Of a stretch of 54,159 nt of DNA, positions 35,305 to 42,074 are shown in pieces. The notes under the pieces were generated by a model. It saw only the letters and a list, made by a program, of their open reading frames with translations, searched no databases and was not told the DNA's origin. The DNA is from CAG-390 sp003523225. GTDB lineage: Bacteria; Bacillota; Clostridia; Oscillospirales; CAG-272. The stretch is from positions 1-54,159 of the forward strand of contig CABPZE010000011.1 of assembly GCA_902461815.1 (NCBI GenBank), in the 5' to 3' direction. Both the position numbers and the translations under genes were made by a program. Within the stretch, counting starts at the first letter, position 1. Every line of letters begins with the position of its first letter.

Positions 35305-35336
35305 CGCTGTCTCCTTGTGCGGAATAATTCGTTTAT

Positions 35337-35365
35337 AATATACAATATTACGGACGGACATTCAA
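35337..35365 (-). promoter_or_regulatory. Leftward promoter of the sugar regulon
   Basis: On the minus strand TTGAAT, 17 bp, TATATT, about 33 bp before the BNR-type start. An ACAAAATCACAA site lies 24 bp upstream of its -35 box. Confidence 0.75.
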
Positions 35366-35388
35366 TAACATTGACACAAAAAAAGATA

Positions 35389-35458
35389 ACAAAATCACAA
35401 TTAAAATTTTTTCCACTTTTATAATTTGTGATTTTGTTTATAAATATTGTGATTTTGT
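35389..35458. promoter_or_regulatory. Probable AraC operator: three TTGTGATTTTGT sites
   Basis: Exact 12-bp TTGTGATTTTGT occurs at 35426-35437 and at 35447-35458, direct repeats 21 bp apart (two helical turns). Its reverse complement lies at 35389-35400. The second direct repeat ends one base before the rightward -35 box. AraC-family activators commonly bind direct repeats about 21 bp apart beside -35. The matching AraC gene is 0.9 kb away in the rightward operon. Confidence 0.85.
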
Positions 35459-35459
35459 A

Positions 35460-35489
35460 TTGAAAAGTGCGCGCTTTTTATGCTATATT
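35460..35489 (+). promoter_or_regulatory. Rightward promoter of the sugar regulon
   Basis: TTGAAA, 18 bp, TATATT, about 60 bp before the aldolase start. It sits directly beside the AraC-type repeat. Confidence 0.7.
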
Positions 35490-35547
35490 AAAAAAGAAAT
35501 CAGCTGTGCTGGTTATTTCATTAAAATAATTGAAAGGCATCACTTGG

Positions 35548-36318
35548 ATGATACAAAGCAATCTTAAATCCCGGTTACACGAAAATCTGGTTGGCACGCA
35601 CATTTCAATGCCCGACAGCATCGTCAGCGAAATACTCGGCAGACTCGGCTTCGATTTTATCTGGATCGACACCGAACACTCCGAAATGCCGCTTTCGACG
35701 CTTCGCAACCACCTGACTGCCGTAAACGCCGGCGGCACCCCCGCTCTTGTGCGTGTGTCAATGAACGATTACAATCACGTCAAGCGCGTAATGGAAATGG
35801 GCCCGGACGCGGTTCTCTTTCCTATGATAAACACCCCGGAGGAAGCCCGTGCGGCAATGAGCTTCTGCATGTACCCGCCCGAGGGACGCCGCGGCTTCGG
35901 TCCGCTACGCGCCGTTAATTACGGAATCGATAACATTGACGAATACATAGCCACTGTCAACGAGCGCACCTGCCGCTTCATTCAGATCGAAACCGAAACG
36001 GCTGTAAAGAACCTGCCCGAGATCGTAAAGAACCCCTACATCGACGGTTATTTCTTCGGCCCCTGCGACCTTTCCGGCTCTATCGGCGAGCTTAACCAGG
36101 TGTTCGGCGAAAAGACACAGAAGTTAATAAAGGAAGCCATTGCGATACTGAAGGACGCCGGAAAGCCCATAGGCGTTTCAACCGGCTCGACCGATCCGGA
36201 AGTCACCAGCTTCTGGCACGACCTCGGCATCAACCTTATTTCGACAGGCACCGACTACGACTATATCCTTCAGGGCGCCCGCGCCAACCTTTCAGCGATG
36301 AGGACGTTCATGAAATAA
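35548..36318 (+). CDS. HpcH/HpaI-family aldolase
   Basis: 256 residues. Class II aldolases of this family cleave 2-keto-3-deoxy sugar acids to pyruvate and an aldehyde with a divalent metal. Visible are WIDTEHSEM with the catalytic His near residue 44, LVRVSMND, and metal ligands in IQIETETAVKNL (Glu) and FGPCDLSGSIG (Asp). The C-terminal TGTDYDYILQGA is also present. It resembles RhmA/GarL-type enzymes. The acid substrate is not known. ATG 35548 has AAAGG ten bases upstream. A TTG at 35530 is less likely. The AraC gene follows after 18 bp. Confidence 0.9.
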   Translation: MIQSNLKSRLHENLVGTHISMPDSIVSEILGRLGFDFIWIDTEHSEMPLSTLRNHLTAVNAGGTPALVRVSMNDYNHVKRVMEMGPDAVLFPMINTPEEARAAMSFCMYPPEGRRGFGPLRAVNYGIDNIDEYIATVNERTCRFIQIETETAVKNLPEIVKNPYIDGYFFGPCDLSGSIGELNQVFGEKTQKLIKEAIAILKDAGKPIGVSTGSTDPEVTSFWHDLGINLISTGTDYDYILQGARANLSAMRTFMK

Positions 36319-36336
36319 TTCCCGGAGGAACCCCAA

Positions 36337-37158
36337 ATGCTTGAAGCCAATCACGTTTTTGAGCAGCAGAAAAAAGATCTTCTTATAACGCCCCACTGTC
36401 ATTCCACCATTGAGATCGACTGTTTCGTTTCTGGCAGGGGCAGATACAGCGTAGCTGGTCAGGAGCACGAGATCGCCCCCGGCATGGTATTCATCTTCTC
36501 AAACAGCATCATTCACCGTGTGATCGATATTGATGAAGCCGAGCCGATGGAGATATTCAAGGTTCACTTTTCACCCTCAATACTGTGGGAGGACAGCCGT
36601 TTTTCCGAATTTGAACGGATATTCTTCCGCACATCCGGATGCACTGTGATATCGCCCGACTCCCCCTTTTCACTGCGTATACTCAATGTTCTCAAGGAAA
36701 TGGTAAACGAACAGGAGAAGCCCGGCTACTGCACCGAGGAGCTGCTGCGTGAATATCTTTACATCATCTGCATCATGACGGCGCGCCACACCCAGCAGAC
36801 CGAACCGGCTCTGCTTGAGGAGCAGTACCGCGGTGACAACCATCTCGCCATATTCTCTACCATTGAATATATCAACGCTCACCTTGCGGACAATCTCTGC
36901 ATCGACGACCTGGCGCAGATGGCGCAGATGTCAAAAAACAGCTATCTTTTCTGGTTCAAGCATTTCAACGGCGTTTCCCCGTACAACTACATTCAATCCA
37001 AAAGAGTGCTCAAGTCCCTCAAGCTCCTCAAGCAGAACATGACCGTTACCCGCGTTGCACTTGAATGCGGATACAACAGCAGTGTGAGCTTCAACAAGGC
37101 ATTCAAAAAGGTTATGGGATGCACACCAAGCAGTTGGCAGCGCAGCTGCAGCGAATAA
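36337..37158 (+). CDS. AraC-family transcriptional regulator
   Basis: 273 residues. A cupin-type sensor domain (HCHSTIEIDCFVSGRGRYSVAGQEHEIAPGMVFIF, with His pair near 19-21) precedes a C-terminal AraC HTH domain (about residues 168-270). The latter has two helix-turn-helix units: LCIDDLAQMAQMSKNSYLFWFKHFNG and VTRVALECGYNSSVSFNKAFKKVMGCTPSSW. GGAGG sits 8 bases before ATG. It is probably the activator binding the repeats at 35389-35458 and so autoregulated. The ligand is unknown. Confidence 0.94.
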   Translation: MLEANHVFEQQKKDLLITPHCHSTIEIDCFVSGRGRYSVAGQEHEIAPGMVFIFSNSIIHRVIDIDEAEPMEIFKVHFSPSILWEDSRFSEFERIFFRTSGCTVISPDSPFSLRILNVLKEMVNEQEKPGYCTEELLREYLYIICIMTARHTQQTEPALLEEQYRGDNHLAIFSTIEYINAHLADNLCIDDLAQMAQMSKNSYLFWFKHFNGVSPYNYIQSKRVLKSLKLLKQNMTVTRVALECGYNSSVSFNKAFKKVMGCTPSSWQRSCSE

Positions 37159-37199
37159 GGCGGCGCATATCCGACTGCACACTCCCCAAAAACAAAGAA

Positions 37200-37418
37200 A
37201 TGAAAAAAACAAATTTATTGGTTCTGCTCCTGCTCCTGCTCTCGTTGCTGCTCTGTCTTTCCGCTTTGCTTGCCGCCTGCACGCCGGACGGAGAAAAGCC
37301 GGATGACACCGGCAGCAAACCCCCGGAAGTCAAGCTGAGCGTTGTATCCGGAGGAGCGACCGGGTACAAGATCATTTTCGGCGCAAACGCCGCCGACGCC
37401 GAAAGTAAGGCGGCGCTA
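37200..37418 (+). pseudogene. Lipoprotein gene truncated after about 73 codons
   Basis: The start MKKTNLLVLLLLL and lipobox LLAAC (Cys27) mark a lipoprotein. The mature start (VKLSVVSGGATGYKIIFGANAADAESKAAL) resembles the N-terminal module before alpha-glucuronidase-like or DUF4838 domains. At about 37418 the sequence switches to the antisense of the PepSY-repeat gene. The frame stays open beyond there for 500 codons by chance, reading antisense of the repeats. It would be the third gene of the rightward regulon and is broken here. The alternative is an assembly join. Confidence 0.7.
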
Positions 37419-39335
37419 AATGTATCGGCGGTTGTAGATGATCTCGCCCGTCTTCGCGTCGACCTTGTAGCTGTACTGATACTTTGCCGTGTAAAATTCC
37501 AGTACCCAGCAGGGACGACCCTGATTGCGGCTCAGCTCCTCCTTGGTAAAGACAACCTTTTCCGTTCCGGGAATTTCGGCATCTGCAAGTGCAATCTCCT
37601 TCGCCTTTTGCAGCGGTATGAACAGCAGCTCCTCATTCTTACTGAGAATGCCTCCGAGCACTGCATCTATGCGATAGGTCCACTGCGTTCTGCCGTCGTT
37701 GAAAATGAATTGATAATACGGAGTTTTGATTCCGCCGTCTACAAGCTCCTCTGCGGTAAACACTACTTTGCCGACGTCGGAACAGCCCGAATCCTTCAAT
37801 GCCGTTTCCTTTGCGATTTCCACATAAATGTATCGGCGGTTGTAGATGATCTCGCCCGTCTTCGCGTCGACCTTGTAGCTGTACTGATACTTTGCCGTGT
37901 AAAATTCCAGTACCCAGCAGGGACGACCCTGATTGCGGCTCAGCTCCTCCTTGGTAAAGACAACCTTTTCCGTTCCGGGAATTTCGGCATCTGCAAGTGC
38001 AATCTCCTTCGCCTTTTGCAGCGGTATGAACAGCAGCTCCTCATTCTTACTGAGAATGCCTCCGAGCACTGCATCTATGCGATAGGTCCACTGCGTTCTG
38101 CCGTCGTTGAAAATGAATTGATAATACGGAGTTTTGATTCCGCCGTCTACAAGCTCCTCTGCGGTAAACACTACTTTGCCGACGTCGGAACAGCCCGAAT
38201 CCTTCAATGCCGTTTCCTTTGCGATTTCCACATAAATGTATCGGCGGTTGTAGATGATCTCGCCCGTCTTCGCGTCGACCTTGTAGCTGTACTGATACTT
38301 TGCCGTGTAAAATTCCAGTACCCAGCAGGGACGACCCTGATTGCGGCTCAGCTCCTCCTTGGTAAAGACAACCTTTTCCGTTCCGGGAATTTCGGCATCT
38401 GCAAGTGCAATGGCTCTTGCTTCCTCAAGGGATATAAACAGTGCCACTTCATTTTTTGCAATGATGTCGCCGTTTATCGCGTTGATACTGTATGTCCACT
38501 GCGTATGATTATCTTTGAATACAAGATGGTAGTAGGGATATTTGATTCCTTCGTCAATAAGTATTGCCTCGGTAAATGTAACCCTTGTTGCACAGCCGGC
38601 GTCGTCCAGAGCAATCGCCTTTGCCTTCAACATGCCGATGTATTTTGTGTCGATAACAACGGAATCAACCTCCTTCTGCAAGCTGACAAGCTCATCCAGC
38701 GGCAGTTTCACGAGAGCTTCCGCCGACAGGTTACTGTTTTTCGCCGCGTCACTGACAAGCTTTGCCTTTCCCTGCGAAATGCTGTACTTTTTCGCAAGGG
38801 CTACATCGTCGGAATTATCCGATTCGGAAACATAAACCAGAGTATGCACGGAGGTTTCTTTTTCAAGTACCCTGCGAACATCTTCCGCCACAGCTTCTTT
38901 GAGCTTGCCATTTTCGCTTAACTGCCTGTCGAAAGAAATCAAAACCGTGTCGTTTCTTTCCATATATCCGCCGATTTTATATGTGGCAAGCGTAATGGAT
39001 ATTGCATTTTTCAGACTTTCGCCCTTCAAAGACGCTTCGCCGAGTACTTCCTTTGCGTCCTCGTTCAGAAAACGCACCGACTTGACATTTCCGTTTTTTG
39101 TAATCGTGTACTCTACTCCGGGGCTAATCTCCATCGTTACCTTCCCCGCTTCCTGATTTCCGAGCGCAATCGGGGTAACGACGCCAATGCCAATCATCAA
39201 AACGAGACATGCCGCCAGCGCCGCAATCCATTGACTGCGAATTTTTTTACGGTGCATATGCACCTGCGGGTCAGCTCCCGAAATCAACCGATCGTCGATC
39301 TGACCGATTGCATTCAACAGTCTTTCTTTTTTCAT
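37416..39335 (-). CDS. RsgI-like anti-sigma factor with six PepSY modules
   Basis: 639 residues. The short cytosolic N-terminus (MKKERLLNAIGQIDDRLIS) is followed by one membrane helix (residues 36-57). Next comes an RsgI-like extracytoplasmic domain (VTMEISPGVEYTITKNGNVKSV, about 64-155) and a helical linker (about 156-220). About six PepSY domains of 66-68 residues follow (A-x-x-IAL-x-DA ... W-x-Y-x-I/V-D-A-x-x-G-x-I). PepSY modules inhibit or sense proteases outside the cell. The start overlaps the ECF-sigma stop (ATGA), marking a sigma/anti-sigma pair. It ends abruptly (NRRYI, TAG) at the junction with the truncated lipoprotein, so the real C-terminus may be lost. Confidence 0.8.
   Translation of the reverse strand: MKKERLLNAIGQIDDRLISGADPQVHMHRKKIRSQWIAALAACLVLMIGIGVVTPIALGNQEAGKVTMEISPGVEYTITKNGNVKSVRFLNEDAKEVLGEASLKGESLKNAISITLATYKIGGYMERNDTVLISFDRQLSENGKLKEAVAEDVRRVLEKETSVHTLVYVSESDNSDDVALAKKYSISQGKAKLVSDAAKNSNLSAEALVKLPLDELVSLQKEVDSVVIDTKYIGMLKAKAIALDDAGCATRVTFTEAILIDEGIKYPYYHLVFKDNHTQWTYSINAINGDIIAKNEVALFISLEEARAIALADAEIPGTEKVVFTKEELSRNQGRPCWVLEFYTAKYQYSYKVDAKTGEIIYNRRYIYVEIAKETALKDSGCSDVGKVVFTAEELVDGGIKTPYYQFIFNDGRTQWTYRIDAVLGGILSKNEELLFIPLQKAKEIALADAEIPGTEKVVFTKEELSRNQGRPCWVLEFYTAKYQYSYKVDAKTGEIIYNRRYIYVEIAKETALKDSGCSDVGKVVFTAEELVDGGIKTPYYQFIFNDGRTQWTYRIDAVLGGILSKNEELLFIPLQKAKEIALADAEIPGTEKVVFTKEELSRNQGRPCWVLEFYTAKYQYSYKVDAKTGEIIYNRRYI
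37419..38411. repeat. 408-bp tandem repeat encoding two PepSY modules per unit
   Basis: A 408-bp period is exact: landmark CATAAATGTATCGG positions fall at 37825 and 38233, and TAAATGTATCGG at 37417. Units 37419-37826 and 37827-38234 look identical base for base. The third unit matches for about 176 bp, then diverges. Such identity means recent unequal recombination or an assembly duplication. Confidence 0.9.
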
Positions 39336-39892
39336 AAGTGAACACCCTCCTTTTCAAGTTGTTTTTTCAGTTCGTTGCGCATACGAAACAATAAAACCTT
39401 AACATTGCTTTCACTCATTTTGTAAGAATCCGCAATATCCTGTATTGAACACAGATACCAGTAGCGGCGGATAAAAATATTACGGTTCTTCAGAGAATGA
39501 GCGTACAAAAAGCGATTGATTACGGACACTATCAGAGAATCTTCCACTGCCTGCTCCACATCCGTATTATCGGATATACAATTTTCCAGCTCGGACAAGG
39601 CAATTTCAACCTGACCGTAGCCTCGTTTTGCGACGGTATTGTGTTTGTAACGGTTGAGTGCAAGATTGCGGGTAATTTTTCCGAGATATGCCGCCAGATT
39701 ATTCGGTCTTTGCGGCGGAATGCTGTTCCATGCGCCCAGATATGTATCATTCACGCATTCTTCCGCGTCTGACCGGTTAAACAGAATGTTGTAAGCGATC
39801 GCGTGACAATAATTGCCGTATTTATCCGCAGTAGCGGATATCGCCTTTTCTTGTCTCGCAAAAAACAAAGCGATGATTTCAATGTCATTCAT
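39332..39892 (-). CDS. ECF-type RNA polymerase sigma factor
   Basis: 186 residues. Region 2 is visible (AYNILFNRSDAEECVNDTYLGAWNSIPP, about 35-62), followed by RPNNLAAYLGKITRNLALNRYK. Region 4 (RNIFIRRYWYLCSIQDIADSYKMSESNVKVLLFRMRNELKKQL) is at about 135-178. Its partner, a membrane anti-sigma with PepSY modules, is translationally coupled. The pair should respond to an envelope signal. ATG 39892 follows AAGGAAG by seven bases. A strong promoter lies about 350 bp upstream, giving a long leader. Confidence 0.9.
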   Translation of the reverse strand: MNDIEIIALFFARQEKAISATADKYGNYCHAIAYNILFNRSDAEECVNDTYLGAWNSIPPQRPNNLAAYLGKITRNLALNRYKHNTVAKRGYGQVEIALSELENCISDNTDVEQAVEDSLIVSVINRFLYAHSLKNRNIFIRRYWYLCSIQDIADSYKMSESNVKVLLFRMRNELKKQLEKEGVHL

Positions 39893-40248
39893 GTTTTTCT
39901 TCCTTTCTTTGCGCAACGCCCTTCACCTGTATAGACAACAAGAATTCCGTTGCGTTACAGAAACGCGGTAATTTTTTCATCTTTCCGGATCAGGGACGAA
40001 GTCGCAAAATAAAATCTTTCATTTTGTTTGACTTTTACGGGTAAACAAAAAGCACAGGGAAAAATTTCTCTGCGCTTGCGATGAAGGCGACGCATTGGAG
40101 ACGGCTCCTGCTGTTCAAAGTGTTAAACCGGCTCATTCTTGCTTTGCGTGTTATTATAGATAAAGTGCTCATTATTGTCTTGCATTCTTCGACAAGCGAT
40201 ATATTGGAGAAGGCAGAACGATATGTGGGCGAAAATGTTTGCACCTTT

Positions 40249-40277
40249 ATTATACCAGATAAATGCGATGTGTTCAA
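40249..40277 (-). promoter_or_regulatory. Sigma-A promoter upstream of the ECF sigma gene
   Basis: On the minus strand TTGAAC, 17 bp, TATAAT. The transcript would have a leader of about 350 nt before the sigma factor. The leader contains a possible 46-codon reading frame (39955-40095, AGGAG 9 bases before ATG) that I do not recognise. Confidence 0.7.
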
Positions 40278-40523
40278 GTGGATCTTATTTTCTGTACGCT
40301 GTTTTTTACAGTAAATTAGTTTCCGCGGCTATTTTTGCAGTCGTTTGACAAGTAAAATACAAAAAACGGCAAAAGATGTGCAAAATCATTGCACTTTCTG
40401 CCATTTAAAATGGGTACTGCAGAGTTCAAATCCTGCGGGGAGCCGTTTTTTGAAATGATACCTTTTTTTCTGCACTCCATATCCGCAAACCTCATGATTG
40501 CAAAAAAGCGAGAAAACGCGAGA

Positions 40524-40550
40524 CCCCCCAAATCGTGAGATTTCGGGGGG
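40524..40550. other. GC-rich hairpin in the gene-free stretch
   Basis: CCCCCCAAATC pairs with GATTT and GGGGGG, with one bulged C. It lies in the 40278-40732 gap, which has no convincing gene. Confidence 0.55.
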
Positions 40551-40732
40551 TTTGAAGCCATACTCTGTTTATATATAATTCATGGCGGTCAGCCCTTAAA
40601 AATTGCGGTGCAGTAGTCAAAGAAAAAGCCTTCCGAAAAAAGAGAGTGGATTGTGCTGTAAATGAGGCACAAGCTGCTTTTCTGCTGTCAGGGGAATTTT
40701 CTGAAGTGGTGGATAAAAGCCGATTATAAGCA

Positions 40733-40781
40733 AAAAATCAGCCGAAAGTGGGGCGAAAAGCCTCATTTTCGGCTGATTTTT
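40733..40781. terminator. Terminator after tRNA-Pro
   Basis: A 15-bp stem (AAAAATCAGCCGAAA against TTTTCGGCTGATTTTT) with a GGGC/GCCT inner loop directly follows the tRNA's CCA. On the minus strand TTTTT follows it. Confidence 0.8.
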
Positions 40782-40856
40782 GGTCGGAGTGACAGGATTC
40801 GAACCTGCGGCATCGACGTCCCAAACGTCGCGCGCTACCAACTGCGCCACACCCCG
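40781..40856 (-). tRNA. tRNA-Pro (TGG)
   Basis: 76 nt with encoded CCA. Anticodon loop TTTGGGA gives TGG. The acceptor stem is CGGGGTG, and the T-loop CAGGTTCGAATCCTG is standard. The 5' end is 155 bp from a truncated second copy. Confidence 0.95.
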
Positions 40857-41011
40857 AAGTGTGAAAAATATTCGATTTTTAGGTCATTTTCCGTAAGTGG
40901 TCAAATCTGTGGTCAAAACATTTTGCTTGAGTTTTTTTGAAAAGAGTAACACCCGAAAAAGTGAGTGCTTTCAAGGGTTTTCGAGCGTTTGAAAAATCAA
41001 GAAGCAGAAAC
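40857..41011 (-). other. Remnant between the tRNA-Pro copies, possible integrase tail
   Basis: On the minus strand about 22 codons stay open to a stop at 40884-40886, ending KLKQNVLTTDLTTYGK. Similar Thr-rich endings occur on tyrosine integrases of Clostridial elements that target tRNA genes. The stretch is too short to be sure. The rest is AT-rich with short inverted repeats. Confidence 0.3.
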
Positions 41012-41060
41012 CGCCTGCATGCTCCCAAACTTCGCGCGCTACCAACTGCGCTACACCCCG
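41012..41060 (-). pseudogene. Truncated tRNA-Pro, broken at the anticodon loop
   Basis: From 41060 downward: CGGGGTGTAGCGCAGTTGG, TAGCGCGCGAAG, TTTGGGA, then GCATGCAGG and unrelated sequence. The 5' half and anticodon loop match the intact tRNA-Pro. The right side of the anticodon stem (GCATG) cannot pair with the left (CGAAG). The T-arm and acceptor 3' side are missing. Confidence 0.8.
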
Positions 41061-41068
41061 TATATTCA

Positions 41069-41095
41069 ATTATAACACGCGAAAAATCTTTTCAA
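41069..41095 (-). promoter_or_regulatory. Probable tRNA-Pro promoter
   Basis: On the minus strand TTGAAA, only 15 bp, TATAAT, just before the broken copy. It may be the original promoter of the tRNA gene. The remaining 41096-41252 holds no gene. Confidence 0.45.
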
Positions 41096-41252
41096 TTGTA
41101 AGGTCGGATGTCCGATCTATTGATCTATGCCATGAGTTTTGCCGAAACAAGCATCAATGAGTCCGGATCACGATACACCTGAATATATGTATCTCGGCAC
41201 AAAGTGCCGGCTTGTACATCATCCTTGCGGTTCAGGTTTTTTCCGTCTACCG

Positions 41253-41285
41253 TCTGTACTCCGCGCCATAGGCGCGGAGTACAGA
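41253..41285. terminator. Hairpin after the zinc-ribbon gene
   Basis: A perfect 15-bp stem (TCTGTACTCCGCGCC against GGCGCGGAGTACAGA) with a three-base loop, 28 bp downstream of the gene on the minus strand. No U-run. Confidence 0.6.
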
Positions 41286-41313
41286 GCAGCAGTGCGCCAC
41301 CTACGGCGTATTT

Positions 41314-41949
41314 CTACTCAAGATGCAAGCTGTCGCAGTTGAGAAAATCGTGTGCTCCTATCAGGGAATCCGTGGGGATAATGCTTTGCGCACCGCATTT
41401 TCTGCAGAAAATGCGGATACCGCCATCCGTCATCTCGGCGTCGTACTCTCCTTCTCCGTCGGGACATCGACAATATATCTTGCCCTCCGCCTCAAGGTCA
41501 TGAATAACAAACATTATTATTTCAAAGACCTGCGGGTCGGGCAGCACCTCGCCGTCGCCGCCGAATGCTGAAAAATCGCTGATCCCGTTTTCTTCAAGCA
41601 TATCAAGCAGCTCAAGCTCGCTTCTTGCAAGCTCGGCGCGCACATGATTTTCCTCCCCCATAAAGCAGATGTTTATATCGGAGTACGGACACGGGATCAC
41701 AAACAGATCGCGTCCGTAAAAAATTTGCTTATTGACGGTAAAAACGTGCGGCTTGCGGCAAAAGATGCAGGGGACTGTCAGTCTTACCTTATCATCCTGC
41801 AGTACCACGTCAAGCTCGCTCTTGCCGCAGTCGCATTTAAGTTTAAGGCGGTTTGCCGAGAGTGAGAACATCCCGACGATGCTCAGCACTCCGGCACCGC
41901 ATTCGGGGCATCTGTATGCCACCGTTGTCTTTTTCGGTTCAAGAATCAT
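41314..41949 (-). CDS. Conserved zinc-ribbon-type protein
   Basis: 211 residues from MILEPKKTTVAYRCPECG. Cysteine pairs occur in order: RCPECG, KCDCGKS, CIFCRKPH, CRCPDGEG and FCRKCGA, so one or more zinc sites are likely. The middle region (ENHVRAELARSELELLDMLEENG) is helical. It resembles Clostridial proteins annotated only as hypothetical or zinc-ribbon. No signal peptide. Start 41949 has AAAGGTG upstream. Nothing in its neighbourhood points to a role. Confidence 0.75.
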   Translation of the reverse strand: MILEPKKTTVAYRCPECGAGVLSIVGMFSLSANRLKLKCDCGKSELDVVLQDDKVRLTVPCIFCRKPHVFTVNKQIFYGRDLFVIPCPYSDINICFMGEENHVRAELARSELELLDMLEENGISDFSAFGGDGEVLPDPQVFEIIMFVIHDLEAEGKIYCRCPDGEGEYDAEMTDGGIRIFCRKCGAQSIIPTDSLIGAHDFLNCDSLHLE

Positions 41950-42074
41950 AAAACCACACCTTTCGGATTTTCGGCACATTACACCGATTTCAGTATATGC
42001 CGCATACGGCTTTCAATGCTATTGAGCTTATGTGCCACGGGTGTCCTTACGACTCCGCTCCGTTTGTCTTTTTA

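Noticed and set aside
37065..38921. A 618-codon plus-strand reading frame
   Set aside because: It runs through the AraC 3' end, the truncated lipoprotein and then the antisense of the PepSY repeats. It stays open only because each repeat's antisense has no stop.
40420..40455. tRNA-like T-arm (AGTTCAAATCC)
   Set aside because: The stem does not pair over five bases and no acceptor or anticodon arm can be folded around it.
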